Source: Protula sp. h YS-2021
Taxonomy: Eukaryota > Annelida > Polychaeta > Sabellida > Serpulidae
Assembly (NCBI GenBank): GCA_949752745.1
Contig: OX457024.1
Location: 53,012,510-53,076,509 of the forward strand
DNA: 64,000 nt
Direction of reading: 5' to 3'
Shown: positions 56,208-64,000 of the stretch, one piece after another
Position numbering within the stretch: position 1 is the first letter of the stretch
Layout: each line of letters starts with the position of its first letter
Made by a program: the position numbers and the translations under genes
The notes under the pieces: generated by a model
What the model was told of the DNA's origin: nothing
Databases searched by the model: none
Seen by the model: only the letters and a program-made list of their open reading frames with translations

Positions 56208-56573
56208 TCAGTACTTTGATGGGTGAAGGCGAGAAGGCACCCAACCCTTGCCAGCATCTAGAAGCTTGAATTCGGTGCAGGGTATGGCTAACACGTTAGC
56301 CACAACTCCACTCGGACTAAACACAATGGAGGAATCAGGATATGGGACTTGAGACGTCATTCCGATTGGTGGGTCATCTCGCATTGCCACTAGGGACCCG
56401 TGCTCGACTACCGCCAACTTCGCTTTGTCTTGGATCGCGTCCCGGAAAGGCACAGCTTCGGGAGCGACCAATGCCCAAAACGTCCCAGTCCTGACTGGAT
56501 AAGTGTGCACACTCGGAACAGGTGTGTAGTGGATCATACCGAGGAATGTCTCGATATCTCCGGCACCTATCAC
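56208..56573 (-). pseudogene. DIRS gag-like core fragment
   Basis: A 121-codon open minus-strand frame: VPFRDAIQDKAKLAVVEHGS, DDPPIGMTSQVPYPDSSIVF, SPSGVVANVLAIPCTEFKLL and GWVPSRLHPSKY. It aligns segment by segment with the plus-strand frames at 27170-27420 (PFKDVMKETTRVAVVEARN, GEPPIRFTSHSQ, SAGVANAVAARQTEFQYM, RLHPSK). That identifies it as DIRS ORF1. It is truncated at both ends and lies on the strand opposite to the Cys-rich piece. Confidence 0.6.
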
Positions 56574-57170
56574 AGATCGAGTGTGGGTTGATGACCGAGG
56601 AAGGATGGATGCAGGAAGCCTTGGTCTATCCGTATTGTAGAGTGGCTTCTGTCATCGCAAACACAATGCAAAAAAACGAAAGTATGCAAGTTACATGTCT
56701 GTAAAGAACCAACACTTACATTAAAAGGTACTGACTTTCTGTACTCAACCAAGCTAATAGCAGTTCAGTAGTTACTACTTAATGACACCTAGCCTCTGTA
56801 AACCAGAAACCAAGACGTACCAAGGCTTGGTCGCGGAACTAAAGCCTAGGTGTATGCTTGGCACTTGGTACGTAGACACACATCGGTGCTGGATTCATAG
56901 GCGTGACCCAGTACCGAGCCCAAACCAAGACTCGGGTACCTAGGGGGTACCCTCTACAAAGGTTGAACCAAGCTTTGTTGTGTGCTACCGTGACAAGATC
57001 AAGCCTTGGTAGTGACCGTAGGAGTCTGTTATGCTTCAGGGCGTAAGAATTGACCAGTAAATCCTCTTCCTTTCCGTTCAGACACAGCCACGTCGCTTAG
57101 CTCAGCTTAAGAGCTACACGCGATCTGCTAGGAGACGCTAAGTCACGCCGCTAAGTCACGACATGACCCA

Positions 57171-57334
57171 GGCGCAGCAAGTAGCTTGACATCAGGACAG
57201 ATACCAGCAATCTGAAATAGTCTGTGCTCTTCAGTGGGTCGTCAGCCAGCACGCTCAGCCCAGTAAAATGGTGGAGAACCAAAGAGTAACACTTATCGGG
57301 GAAAGAAACCCACGTGATGCAAGCTCATATTTAC
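57171..57334 (-). repeat. right inverted terminal repeat of the 54.8-57.3 kb element
   Basis: Complement of 54812-54975; see that entry. Confidence 0.75.
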
Positions 57335-57387
57335 CAGACGTGAATGTACAAAGGTGAAATCTCCAGGAGGATGAGTCAATTACAGTA

Positions 57388-57885
57388 AACGGTCATCTGC
57401 CCCCCGGTCAACTGCCGCCCCCCCCCCCAGTCAACTGCCTCCCCCCACCTTTTTTGCAACCCGGTAGACTGCCTCCCCCCTGCAATTTGACGGGGTCGTC
57501 ATCTGCCCCCTCCTTTTTTTTAGTGAAAAAAGTCTTTAAAAAATTAGGCAATTGTGATGTCCCCGCCTACTTTGTCTCTGAAACAATTGAACTTCATTGA
57601 TCTATTCACCAATATTGATCTTAAAAGAGAGTGATCCGTAAACTAATTGCAATTGTAATTGCAATTAGTTTTCTATTGGTGAATTGTAATTTGCCGAGGT
57701 ACAATACATTCAATAAAATAAATATAATTTTATTTATTGTGTCTTTGTAAGCCAAGAACCCAAGAACAAATAGTATATGGAGGGGGCAAGCGACCACCCC
57801 TCCACTTTGTAGGGGGGCAGTCGACCGGGTTGCAAAAAAGGGGGCAGATTACAGGGGGCAGTTGACCGGGGACAGATGACCGGAA
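57388..57885. repeat. GC-rich fold-back repeat with an AATTGCAATT palindromic core
   Basis: The left arm (57388-57515) repeats CCCCGGTCAACTGCC and TGCAACCCGGTAGACTGCC; the right arm (57780-57885) carries the complementary GGCAGTCGACCGGGTTGCA and GGCAGTTGACCGGGGACAG. The centre holds a near-perfect palindrome at 57641-57670 built on CTAATTGCAATT. No coding capacity. Confidence 0.7.
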
Positions 57886-57889
57886 ATAA

Positions 57890-58858
57890 AAGTTAAAAAG
57901 TGGAGATGCAACTTTTAGCTGAGAGAGAGCGTTTATCATGGTAGGAGGTTTTAATTTTAATGTTTCTTTCGGAACTACCTTATGCTCTTGAAAATAACAA
58001 AAAAATGGGGACTGGAAGGAATTGAGCTGGAACTTTAGGTCCTTTAGCAGACGATCAGCATTGCGAGGGTTTTTTTTTTCGCGTAAGCATTTATCACTTT
58101 GTGTGAATCGGGGTTTCATTGCTGTGCTTATATAGAGATGAGAGGGGCTTTTCTGGTCTATTCACTTGGAAATGGTTCATGGAGTGATCCTAATTTGTGC
58201 GTTTTAAACCGATGTGACTTGCAAACAAATATCTCTGTAAAAAGAAGTCTATTCCCAGCGATTTCTGTGCTAAAGATAAAGAAGTGTTAAGAAGTAAACA
58301 AAATAATAGAAAAAGTTGTGCATTTAAATAAAATGTAATTAAGGCTTCTCAAAGAGTGTTTTTAAAAAGTCATGTGTGCGAACATTTTAATAAAAGACCA
58401 TTGTGGGGGTTATGAATAAACAAGCACGAAAGAGTATTTACAAATGTCAATAACAAGACCGACCGGGCGATTATACTAAAGGCATTATGAGGACGATTTT
58501 TCCCACGGGACTTTTTCCTGCATCCCTCAGTTGTGTGCAAACAAACGTGGAGGTTTGTTTTCACAAAGACTTTTGCCTGCACCCAACACCGGTTTACATT
58601 AAAGGAAACAGGATCCCAAAGATTTGGAGTAAATACTGCCATGATTTTAATTCTCGTAAACATTTGATAGAATGAATTCTGCGAGGGTGTTTTCCGGATA
58701 TAGCAAAAATCTGGGGGATCTTGGATGTTGGGATTTCCTCCGGAGATAATTTTTCTGGAAGGGGGGATTTCGCCCACCATAAGAATGCATGGAGTGCCAT
58801 CCGTTTTAGTAATGTAAGCATGGCAGTGAATACTCCGAATAATATAAATAAATAAATA
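57890..58858. other. unrecognised intronic sequence
   Basis: The minus-strand frame at 58370-58942 is long (190 codons) but overlaps the pogo-like MITE and includes a frame-shadow of simple sequence. I recognise no conserved protein in it and do not call it a gene. Confidence 0.35.
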
Positions 58859-59039
58859 CAGTAAAACCTCATCCTTGAAAAACCCTGAAATACCAGACAA
58901 CTGCCAATACCGGACAAGAATTTTCAGTCCCGTTTTCCCCATTGGTTTACATGATCCCTGTAATACCGGACACCTCTATATACCGGACAAAATACGCCAG
59001 TTCCTCTCCCCCGTTGTCCGGTGTAAGCAGGTTTTACTG
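58859..59039. mobile_element. pogo/Tigger-type MITE, 181 bp
   Basis: Ends CAGTAAAACCT and AGGTTTTACTG form an 11-bp perfect inverted repeat, flanked by TA on both sides (58857-58858 and 59040-59041). The interior has repeated ATACCGGACA and TTGTCCGG motifs. CAGT-starting TIRs with a TA target duplication are typical of pogo/Tigger elements. It has no coding capacity and ends 81 bp before the last fibrillin exon. Confidence 0.8.
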
Positions 59040-59120
59040 TACATATGTATGATAAATGCATATTATCTGTTGGAAAAGTGACTATGCGATTCATACATTT
59101 CGATTGTCTGTTGTATTTAG

Positions 59121-59711
59121 GTGAAAGACGGACCAGTGATTTTGGACGTCAGCGGTCCTCATGGAAGACCTGCTGCTACGAACATCACAGCAGATGACGG
59201 GTTGCAGGAAAATCTTGAAAATGCAACCGTTGTCAAGGTAGCAGACGTATTGAAAACAGCTCACATTCACACCGGCAAGAAGTTTGTCACGGCCCAACTG
59301 TCCACCACTTCTCGCAACGCTGCTGAGTCGGCTGATAGCTTAGCCCAGATGAAAGTTCAGTCGCTGAATAACAACCTTTCCAAAACGATGGATTTGAGAG
59401 CGGACAGACCGGTGGTTCTGTACATTTGGAGGGTGCAGACAGCAGAAGATGAACCTGTCTTGAGGCTTATTCCATCACTTACTATGTTAGAAGATAATGA
59501 AGTCTGTAAAATCACTCGTGGTAACCACCAAGGAGTGTTTATCATGGAGGGAAAGGGGGGTATAAATTGTCTGCGCTTCACTAAGAAGGTGCACCACAGG
59601 CGTTCGTTTGAGCTTCACCTAACTTGTGGGGCGCTGGGGGCTGAGGGTAACGTTGGTAATCATACTACACTGGAGGCTTTTGTCATCAAATTAAAGCTTC
59701 ATATTCTATAA
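59121..59711 (+). CDS. FBN-like: fibrillin last exon: C-terminal propeptide / asprosin-like domain
   Basis: Acceptor TGTATTTAG ends at 59120; the exon enters in phase 0 (VKDGPVILDV) and ends with TAA at 59709-59711, giving 196 codons. The domain core PVVLYIWRVQTAEDEPVLRL, IPSLTMLEDNEVCKITRGNH, GVFIMEGKGGINCLRFTKK and the end FVIKLKLHIL match the vertebrate fibrillin propeptide landmarks L-x-L-L-P-A-L-T-x-L, G-x-F-x-I and I-x-x-L-H-F-T-K-K. Four N-glycosylation sequons are visible (NIT, NAT, NLS, NHT). In vertebrates furin releases this part, and in FBN1 it has a hormone-like role (asprosin); such a role here is not implied. The first 80 codons are lineage-specific filler rich in Ala, Asp and Thr. 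Confidence 0.92.
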   Translation: MKDGPVILDVSGPHGRPAATNITADDGLQENLENATVVKVADVLKTAHIHTGKKFVTAQLSTTSRNAAESADSLAQMKVQSLNNNLSKTMDLRADRPVVLYIWRVQTAEDEPVLRLIPSLTMLEDNEVCKITRGNHQGVFIMEGKGGINCLRFTKKVHHRRSFELHLTCGALGAEGNVGNHTTLEAFVIKLKLHIL

Positions 59712-60070
59712 ACGTAAATATAGTTCGTAAGATATGCCTGTAATTGAAACTATGAAAGAAATACTTGGAAGTGAAACTAGAAAAAATGTTTGTGTAGCTT
59801 TAATCTCTATAGGCTTCATTCTGTTTCAAGGTTTTTTGCTGAAGACGAATTATAAATTTTTGTGTTAAAGACAATATAACATGTGTTCCAAAGTGTGTGC
59901 TATTTTTCGTATGTTTTTTTTTTTGGGGGGGGGGGGTGGCGTAAGTTTTGGCTAAATGCCAGAATCGCAAGATCATTAGAAGTTCAAAGAAAATGATTTG
60001 TTTTTCGCCGCCTGTAATCAAACTTGGGAGATCCCAGTAGTTTAAAGGTCTTCTGCTTCAGCAGCCGAGT
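59712..60070 (+). other. fibrillin 3' UTR and downstream flank
   Basis: AT-rich sequence after the stop. I see no canonical AATAAA close by; weak variants (AATATA near 59873) could serve. A poly-T/poly-G run lies at 59918-59936. Confidence 0.4.
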
Positions 60071-60072
60071 CC

Positions 60073-60160
60073 ATGACATTTGGAGCCAGTGGCGAATCCA
60101 CGGCATTGTGAGCCAGTGGTGAATCCACTATATTTGGAGCCAGTGGTGAATCCACGACAT
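60073..60160. repeat. three tandem ~29-bp units
   Basis: GAGCCAGTGG(C/T)GAATCCAC occurs three times about 29 bp apart, with ATTTG or ATTGT between. The last unit runs into the fold-back element that begins at about 60153. Confidence 0.8.
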
Positions 60161-60622
60161 AACGCCCGACGAAATAACGTCCGAAAATAATGCAGGGTGC
60201 CTCATTTGGACCGATTTTTTATTCATGTTTTAGTTACAATTTTCTTTTTGCAAAAACAGCTTCCATTAGAAACGAAAGTTTTGACATCGAAGCATCAAGG
60301 GATTAAGTAGGAGATTATTAGCGGCTGGCGTAACCACAGTCGCGTGGTTGGCACACTAACTCCGCAGATTAGACACTAGCTGACGGATCTGAATCTTTTT
60401 GATTCGTTGAACGAATGTTTTTGATCTGAGTCAGCGTGATGGAACTCGGGAGGTGGCATTAAAAGGGCAGGCTTTTAATGCCTTTCGAACAGAGTGACGA
60501 TAATTGGAGTTTGGTGCAATATATTAAAGCAAAGAAAGGTAGGAGCTAAAATCGGTCCAAATGTCGCACCGTTCACTTTTTTCGGATGATATGCCGTAGG
60601 GCGTTATGTCGGAATACCACCA
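60153..60622. mobile_element. fold-back MITE-like element, about 470 bp
   Basis: The left arm has CGACATAACGCCCGACG, AACGTCCGAAAATAATG, GGTGCCTCATTTGGACCGAT; the right arm (60548-60622) is the complement (AATCGGTCCAAATGTCGCAC, TTTTTTCGGATGATATGCCG, TAGGGCGTTATGTCGG). Arms of about 70-75 bp flank a non-coding centre. Superfamily not assigned, and no target duplication confirmed. Confidence 0.7.
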
Positions 60623-60624
60623 GT

Positions 60625-62389
60625 GGCATTTGGGCCAGAAGTGAAAAGTAATATTAGGGCCAGATGATTCTTAAACTTTTTCAACATGCTTTTATTTTTC
60701 AAATGTTCCTTTCAGTGTACAGGGTTGGAATTTATATTACTATTGTTTAACGACTTGGAAAAAGCACGGAGTAAGAACATCCATTTAATTTAGCAACTCT
60801 AAAAGAAACCTTTGTTATTATATATATCAGCCACTGTCGCAGGCACCGAAGCAAACCCACAGAGGATTCATCCCCTCTCTAGGGCGCTTCTGGGCATATC
60901 AATTCGGTGTCATAGTGTGCTAGTTTACAGTTAGTCCATTTCTGGTTCTAGAGAATAGTGCCTCCAAACTGGTATATTGTTGGAATTGCAATTATCAGCC
61001 AATGCGCCTGACCAGCATGTTTTTTTCCGCGTTTTAGTAAATGTAAAAAGCCCAAACATGCAGCAAAGACCGTAAATATCATTACCTTATCAAGGCTGTT
61101 GTCAAAGATTCGAACAACTTTTCTTTGAGGTGGCCCATATGTCACACTTTCAACTTCTGGCAGAAATGTCTCGTGCCCGAATGTCACTGACCCAAATCTC
61201 TCTGTCCTGAATGCCTCAATACCCTTTTGATCACCAAGTGCGCCCCACCCTCCCGGGTTTAATATATTGCCCTGAAATGGCAATTGCGTTAACCCGTTAA
61301 TAGTTGAGCTACGTTAAGCTTGTATGAATAGAGCACATTTCGTTCGGTCCTAGAGTTCCATCACCCACACATAAATTCCTTCTGCACAACGTATAAAACA
61401 TTTAACACAGAAACGGAGGGGCTTTTTCATGTGTAAAGTGGATTGGCTATTTACTTGCAGAGGGGGGCGCTTTTTACCTAAAACCAAGTTTTATATGTTT
61501 ATGAGTGTGTCATTTCGCGTGGCATAAACGAAGTGCAGCTGTAGTTCTCATTGTTTCCAAATGGTTTAAAATGACATGGAATCTCACCAATACTTTTTTG
61601 TGTAAAACATAGAAAACCATGGCATTTTTAAGAAACTGAACAGACATTTCACATGGCACGATCAGTTGAGATGGCGAGGACATTTTGTAGAAGGGGTATG
61701 AAGTTCCTTCGTTTTAACGCTGTGCCAAAACAATGCGCTGTTGTGTGGCGGCGCGGAACGGTTTTTCCAACACTTTGTCACATAAAGAGGTTATAGAAAT
61801 GGTGGAACGTACTTTTAAGCGATAAAATCAAATATAGATGACGATTAGAAATTAACGATATATAGTTCATTTTTGTGGCTTCGTGTTGACTAAAAATTAT
61901 CTATGCAATCTGTCATCCCTTCCATTTCTTAAATATTAGGAAAATGAATACATGAAAATTATCTCTTTCTGGAGGTGGTATGGATATTGCAAACCCTTCG
62001 AAATGTGAAAAGAGGTGTAAGACAATTGAGAGCATTGAGAGCATCGAAGGGTGGATTAGGCTGGCAACTAAACGATTTCCATGCTATCGCCTAACTTGTG
62101 GCTTAGCTTTCTGCCCCGTAAAGATTATATCTACAGCTTAATTGCATTGGGCATTGTCTTGCTCTGGCCGATGGTATGACGCGCTCTACGATTTGGTACT
62201 ATGTACAGGACCTCTGTTTAGTTGTGTGGTTGAATTTGATTTACGCCTCCTCTTCATATAAATTTAAACGATACCAATAAGAAGGAGGTGTAAATGGCCG
62301 TAAACTTCGTATCATAAAGTTTTTTTTCTTTTTTTCAGGAACTACATTTTTGTAAGGCGTTGCGACGTTATTTTCACACGTGTAAAATT
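60625..62389. other. 3' flanking sequence with one dispersed-repeat copy
   Basis: At 61125-61260, minus strand, lies a tract related to 5120-5225 (periodic CATTTGGGCC-like motifs, shared GGGCCACCTCA). Otherwise no gene or RNA is recognised. Confidence 0.4.
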
Positions 62390-62908
62390 AATAGAGACCT
62401 TTTGCAAGAAGTTAACTTTCAAAATTTTTACGTCTGAGAAGACTTCGCAAATGGGAAATAAAAGCTTTTGGCAAATGTTCTCCATCTTTTTTTTCAAAAG
62501 AAGTATGAATAAGATCATATTAGATCCTTATTTCGAACGTGAGATAATTTGAATCAGTTGCCCAAACCCTAAATATGAATCGAAGCTGTGTTTTGATCAG
62601 TAGAAAGGAAGTATGTGAACACAAATTCACTAGGAATTTTACATCGTAATTTACAGCTAATTTTCCTGATTCAAATGTAAATAAAACATTTAACATCGTG
62701 TACAAGGGAATCAGCAACATGATTAATTACACCAATGTGTAAACAATCAATTGTAAAAACATATTATTCCAGGAGTAATATTTACTTCTGAATCGTGTTT
62801 GTCAAGTTAAAACTTTTCAAGAAACCTTTCATTTTGCACACGGCACCCACAACAAGTAAAATGGAAGTAAAATGAGAAGTTTTTTCTTCTTGCAAAAGGT
62901 CTCTATTG
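62390..62908. mobile_element. MITE-like element with 22-bp perfect TIRs
   Basis: AATAGAGACCTTTTGCAAGAAG-type sequence at 62390-62411 is perfectly inverted at 62887-62908. The 519-bp element is AT-rich and non-coding. The superfamily is unclear, and the flanks do not show an obvious duplication. Confidence 0.6.
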
Positions 62909-63281
62909 TGTTCGTTGATTGCAGAAGCGCATGTATTACTCCGTATGTATTCATAAATATATAATATTGTGAAAGTGAATGCTTTTATTATCAGACATTC
63001 ACAGTTAGGGTGAAATTTACAAGAGTGAACGCATTAATTTCGTTTACAAAAGTGATTTATTTCATGCTTGGTACTGCGCGTTTCGAATTGTTGGACACGC
63101 ATAGTCATCACACTGTTCGTGAATACCCCATTCCTGGCATAAGTCCGCTTGAGGCAAAATATTTTTACCTTGAGCAGGTTAGAGATAGCACATCTAATTG
63201 CCATCTACATTTGATTTTGGTTTCACATATGTATGTTTCAATGGTTAATGGTGGTGGTCATACCAATGCAATAGCAATACA

Positions 63282-63372
63282 TAGAATTCACAAGTACTTA
63301 TTATTGTCAACAATGATTTATTCAGTATAGAATTCACAAGTACTTATTATTGTCAACAATGATTTATTCAGT
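63282..63372. repeat. 46-bp perfect tandem duplication
   Basis: TAGAATTCACAAGTACTTAT...TTCAGT is repeated immediately with a 46-bp period and no difference visible over the second copy. A recent slippage or duplication event. Confidence 0.92.
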
Positions 63373-64000
63373 TGACAGATCAAGCCATTATTACAGAGCC
63401 TTAATAATCAAATTTCGCCAGTCGGAATGCTGTACGAATTGATTAGGTTCTAGCCTATAAATGTAGTCAACATAATGGAAGGAAATGATCCTGCAGGAGA
63501 AACACACTGATTGCTTGTGTAACAATCCCCCTGCCAGCCCTCCGTGCCGGAAATCTCACCACACCACCAGCAATTCTACGTGCTCACTATAGCAGAACGA
63601 GTAAATGTGATGTTGCTCGCAGGCTTACGAAATCTATTCCCTTGGACCCGGAATGTAAACAAAATGAATGGATTGGGAATAAGTCATACCTGGATCATAG
63701 TCCGTTAGATATATATCCTATCTCGGCAGCAACATTTACTGGCGGACGCTCCTTCCGTGCTTAACCAAACTCAAGTCTCCTTATGACCCCAGTAAACATT
63801 GCGACGTTTGACCTTTGGCTAGACGTCACAGCAGCAGCAGCAGGTCCGTCGTAAACTACCGTAATATACAACAGGTGGTAAAATTTCATGGTATTTCAAT
63901 CTGTCTGGAAACATATCTAGTATGTGTTAACATTTGAATTATTTTGGGACATTATACATGTATACGCTGGCATTATAATAGGGTAATTTGTTAACATTCT
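63373..64000. other. 3' end of the window, nothing recognised
   Basis: No gene, RNA or transposon end recognised. A short (GCA)5 run lies at about 63830-63842. Confidence 0.4.

Larger units (their letters stand above)
54812..57334. mobile_element. DIRS-like non-autonomous element with 164-bp inverted ends
   Basis: 54812-54975 pairs in inverted orientation with 57171-57334 (shared GTAAATCTGAG/GTAAATATGAG, TTTCCCCGATAAGTGTTACT, ATTTCAGATTGCTG and TGTCCTGAT-TCAAGCTAC). Inside are pieces of DIRS gag on both strands and CTTGGT-rich tracts near 55.15-55.35 and 56.8-57.0 kb. RT and recombinase are absent. The inverted ends and gag similarity to the element at 25.9-31.3 kb make DIRS the best assignment. 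Confidence 0.65.
50019..59120 (+). other. fibrillin last intron, phase 0, 9.1 kb
   Basis: Inferred donor GTGAAC, acceptor GTTGTATTTAG ending at 59120. It contains a 130-bp tandem duplication, BEL/Pao and LINE fragments, two DIRS-type remnants, a fold-back repeat and a pogo-like MITE. 50050-50870 and 53400-54800 hold nothing that I recognise. Confidence 0.7.

Noticed and set aside
58370..58942. 190-codon minus-strand frame as a gene
   Set aside because: No recognised motif, and it overlaps the MITE end and intronic repeats. Longest-frame effects are expected in 64 kb.
59121..59711. Start codon (GTG) at 59121 for an independent gene
   Set aside because: The base before is a splice acceptor and the frame joins the upstream fibrillin exon; the domain is the fibrillin C-terminus, so this is an exon and not a gene start.
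60073..60160. CRISPR-like regularly spaced repeats
   Set aside because: Only three ~29-bp units with no unique spacers, in eukaryotic DNA. This is a plain tandem repeat.

Overview
The window looks like AT-rich nuclear DNA from an invertebrate animal. It holds spliced exons with consensus GT/AG borders separated by introns of 6-16 kb, and almost every intron is packed with decayed transposable elements of animal type (Polinton/Maverick, DIRS, Ty3/gypsy, BEL/Pao, MULE-FLYWCH, Tc1, non-LTR and many fold-back MITEs). There is no bacterial gene organisation. I cannot name the species or phylum; the element mix would suit a cnidarian, mollusc or other marine invertebrate.

The only host gene I can support is the 3' end of a fibrillin gene on the + strand, about 47.5 kb long in this window. 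It has six exons (12159-12384, 18398-18580, 24449-24592, 33940-34048, 49796-50018, 59121-59711). Splice phases agree across all five introns. The spliced product reads as five consecutive EGF-like modules, a Cys-x-x-Cys tail with an RVRR furin-type site, and a C-terminal propeptide domain matching the asprosin region of vertebrate fibrillins. Upstream exons lie outside the window or were not recognised.

Layout. 0-12 kb: 5' flank or upstream intron with a FLYWCH/MULE fragment (2-300), a dead gypsy fragment (PR about 1.75 kb, RT about 2.5-2.8 kb), palindromic fold-back repeats (2.9-4.7 kb) and dispersed or tandem repeats. Intron 12385-18397: Polinton remnant 1 (conserved small protein, penton fused to a second capsid-gene segment, major capsid, protease, acidic protein cut by a TA microsatellite). 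Intron 18581-24448: an LTR-bounded Ty3/gypsy copy with integrase upstream of RT (Gmr1-like order), then a repeat family. Intron 24593-33939: a DIRS element (gag, RT/RNase H, tyrosine recombinase), a TC microsatellite and a ~570-bp imperfect palindrome. Intron 34049-49795: a MULE derivative with terminal inverted repeats and a near-perfect 9-bp target duplication, then Polinton 2 (8 kb, with TIRs, capsid, protease and protein-primed DNA polymerase), then a Tc1 remnant. Intron 50019-59120: BEL/Pao and LINE fragments, a second DIRS-type element with 164-bp inverted ends, a GC-rich fold-back and a pogo-like MITE. 59.7-64 kb: 3' flank with two further MITE-like elements.

None of the transposon genes looks intact; frameshifts, stops and lost catalytic residues are noted per entry. 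No wholly new system is demonstrated. The most useful leads are the collinear fibrillin/asprosin C-terminus, CRE-like TGACGTCA palindromes inside the Polinton subterminal repeats, the DIRS-like element with gag segments on opposite strands, the integrase-first gypsy, and the long palindrome just upstream of a fibrillin exon.
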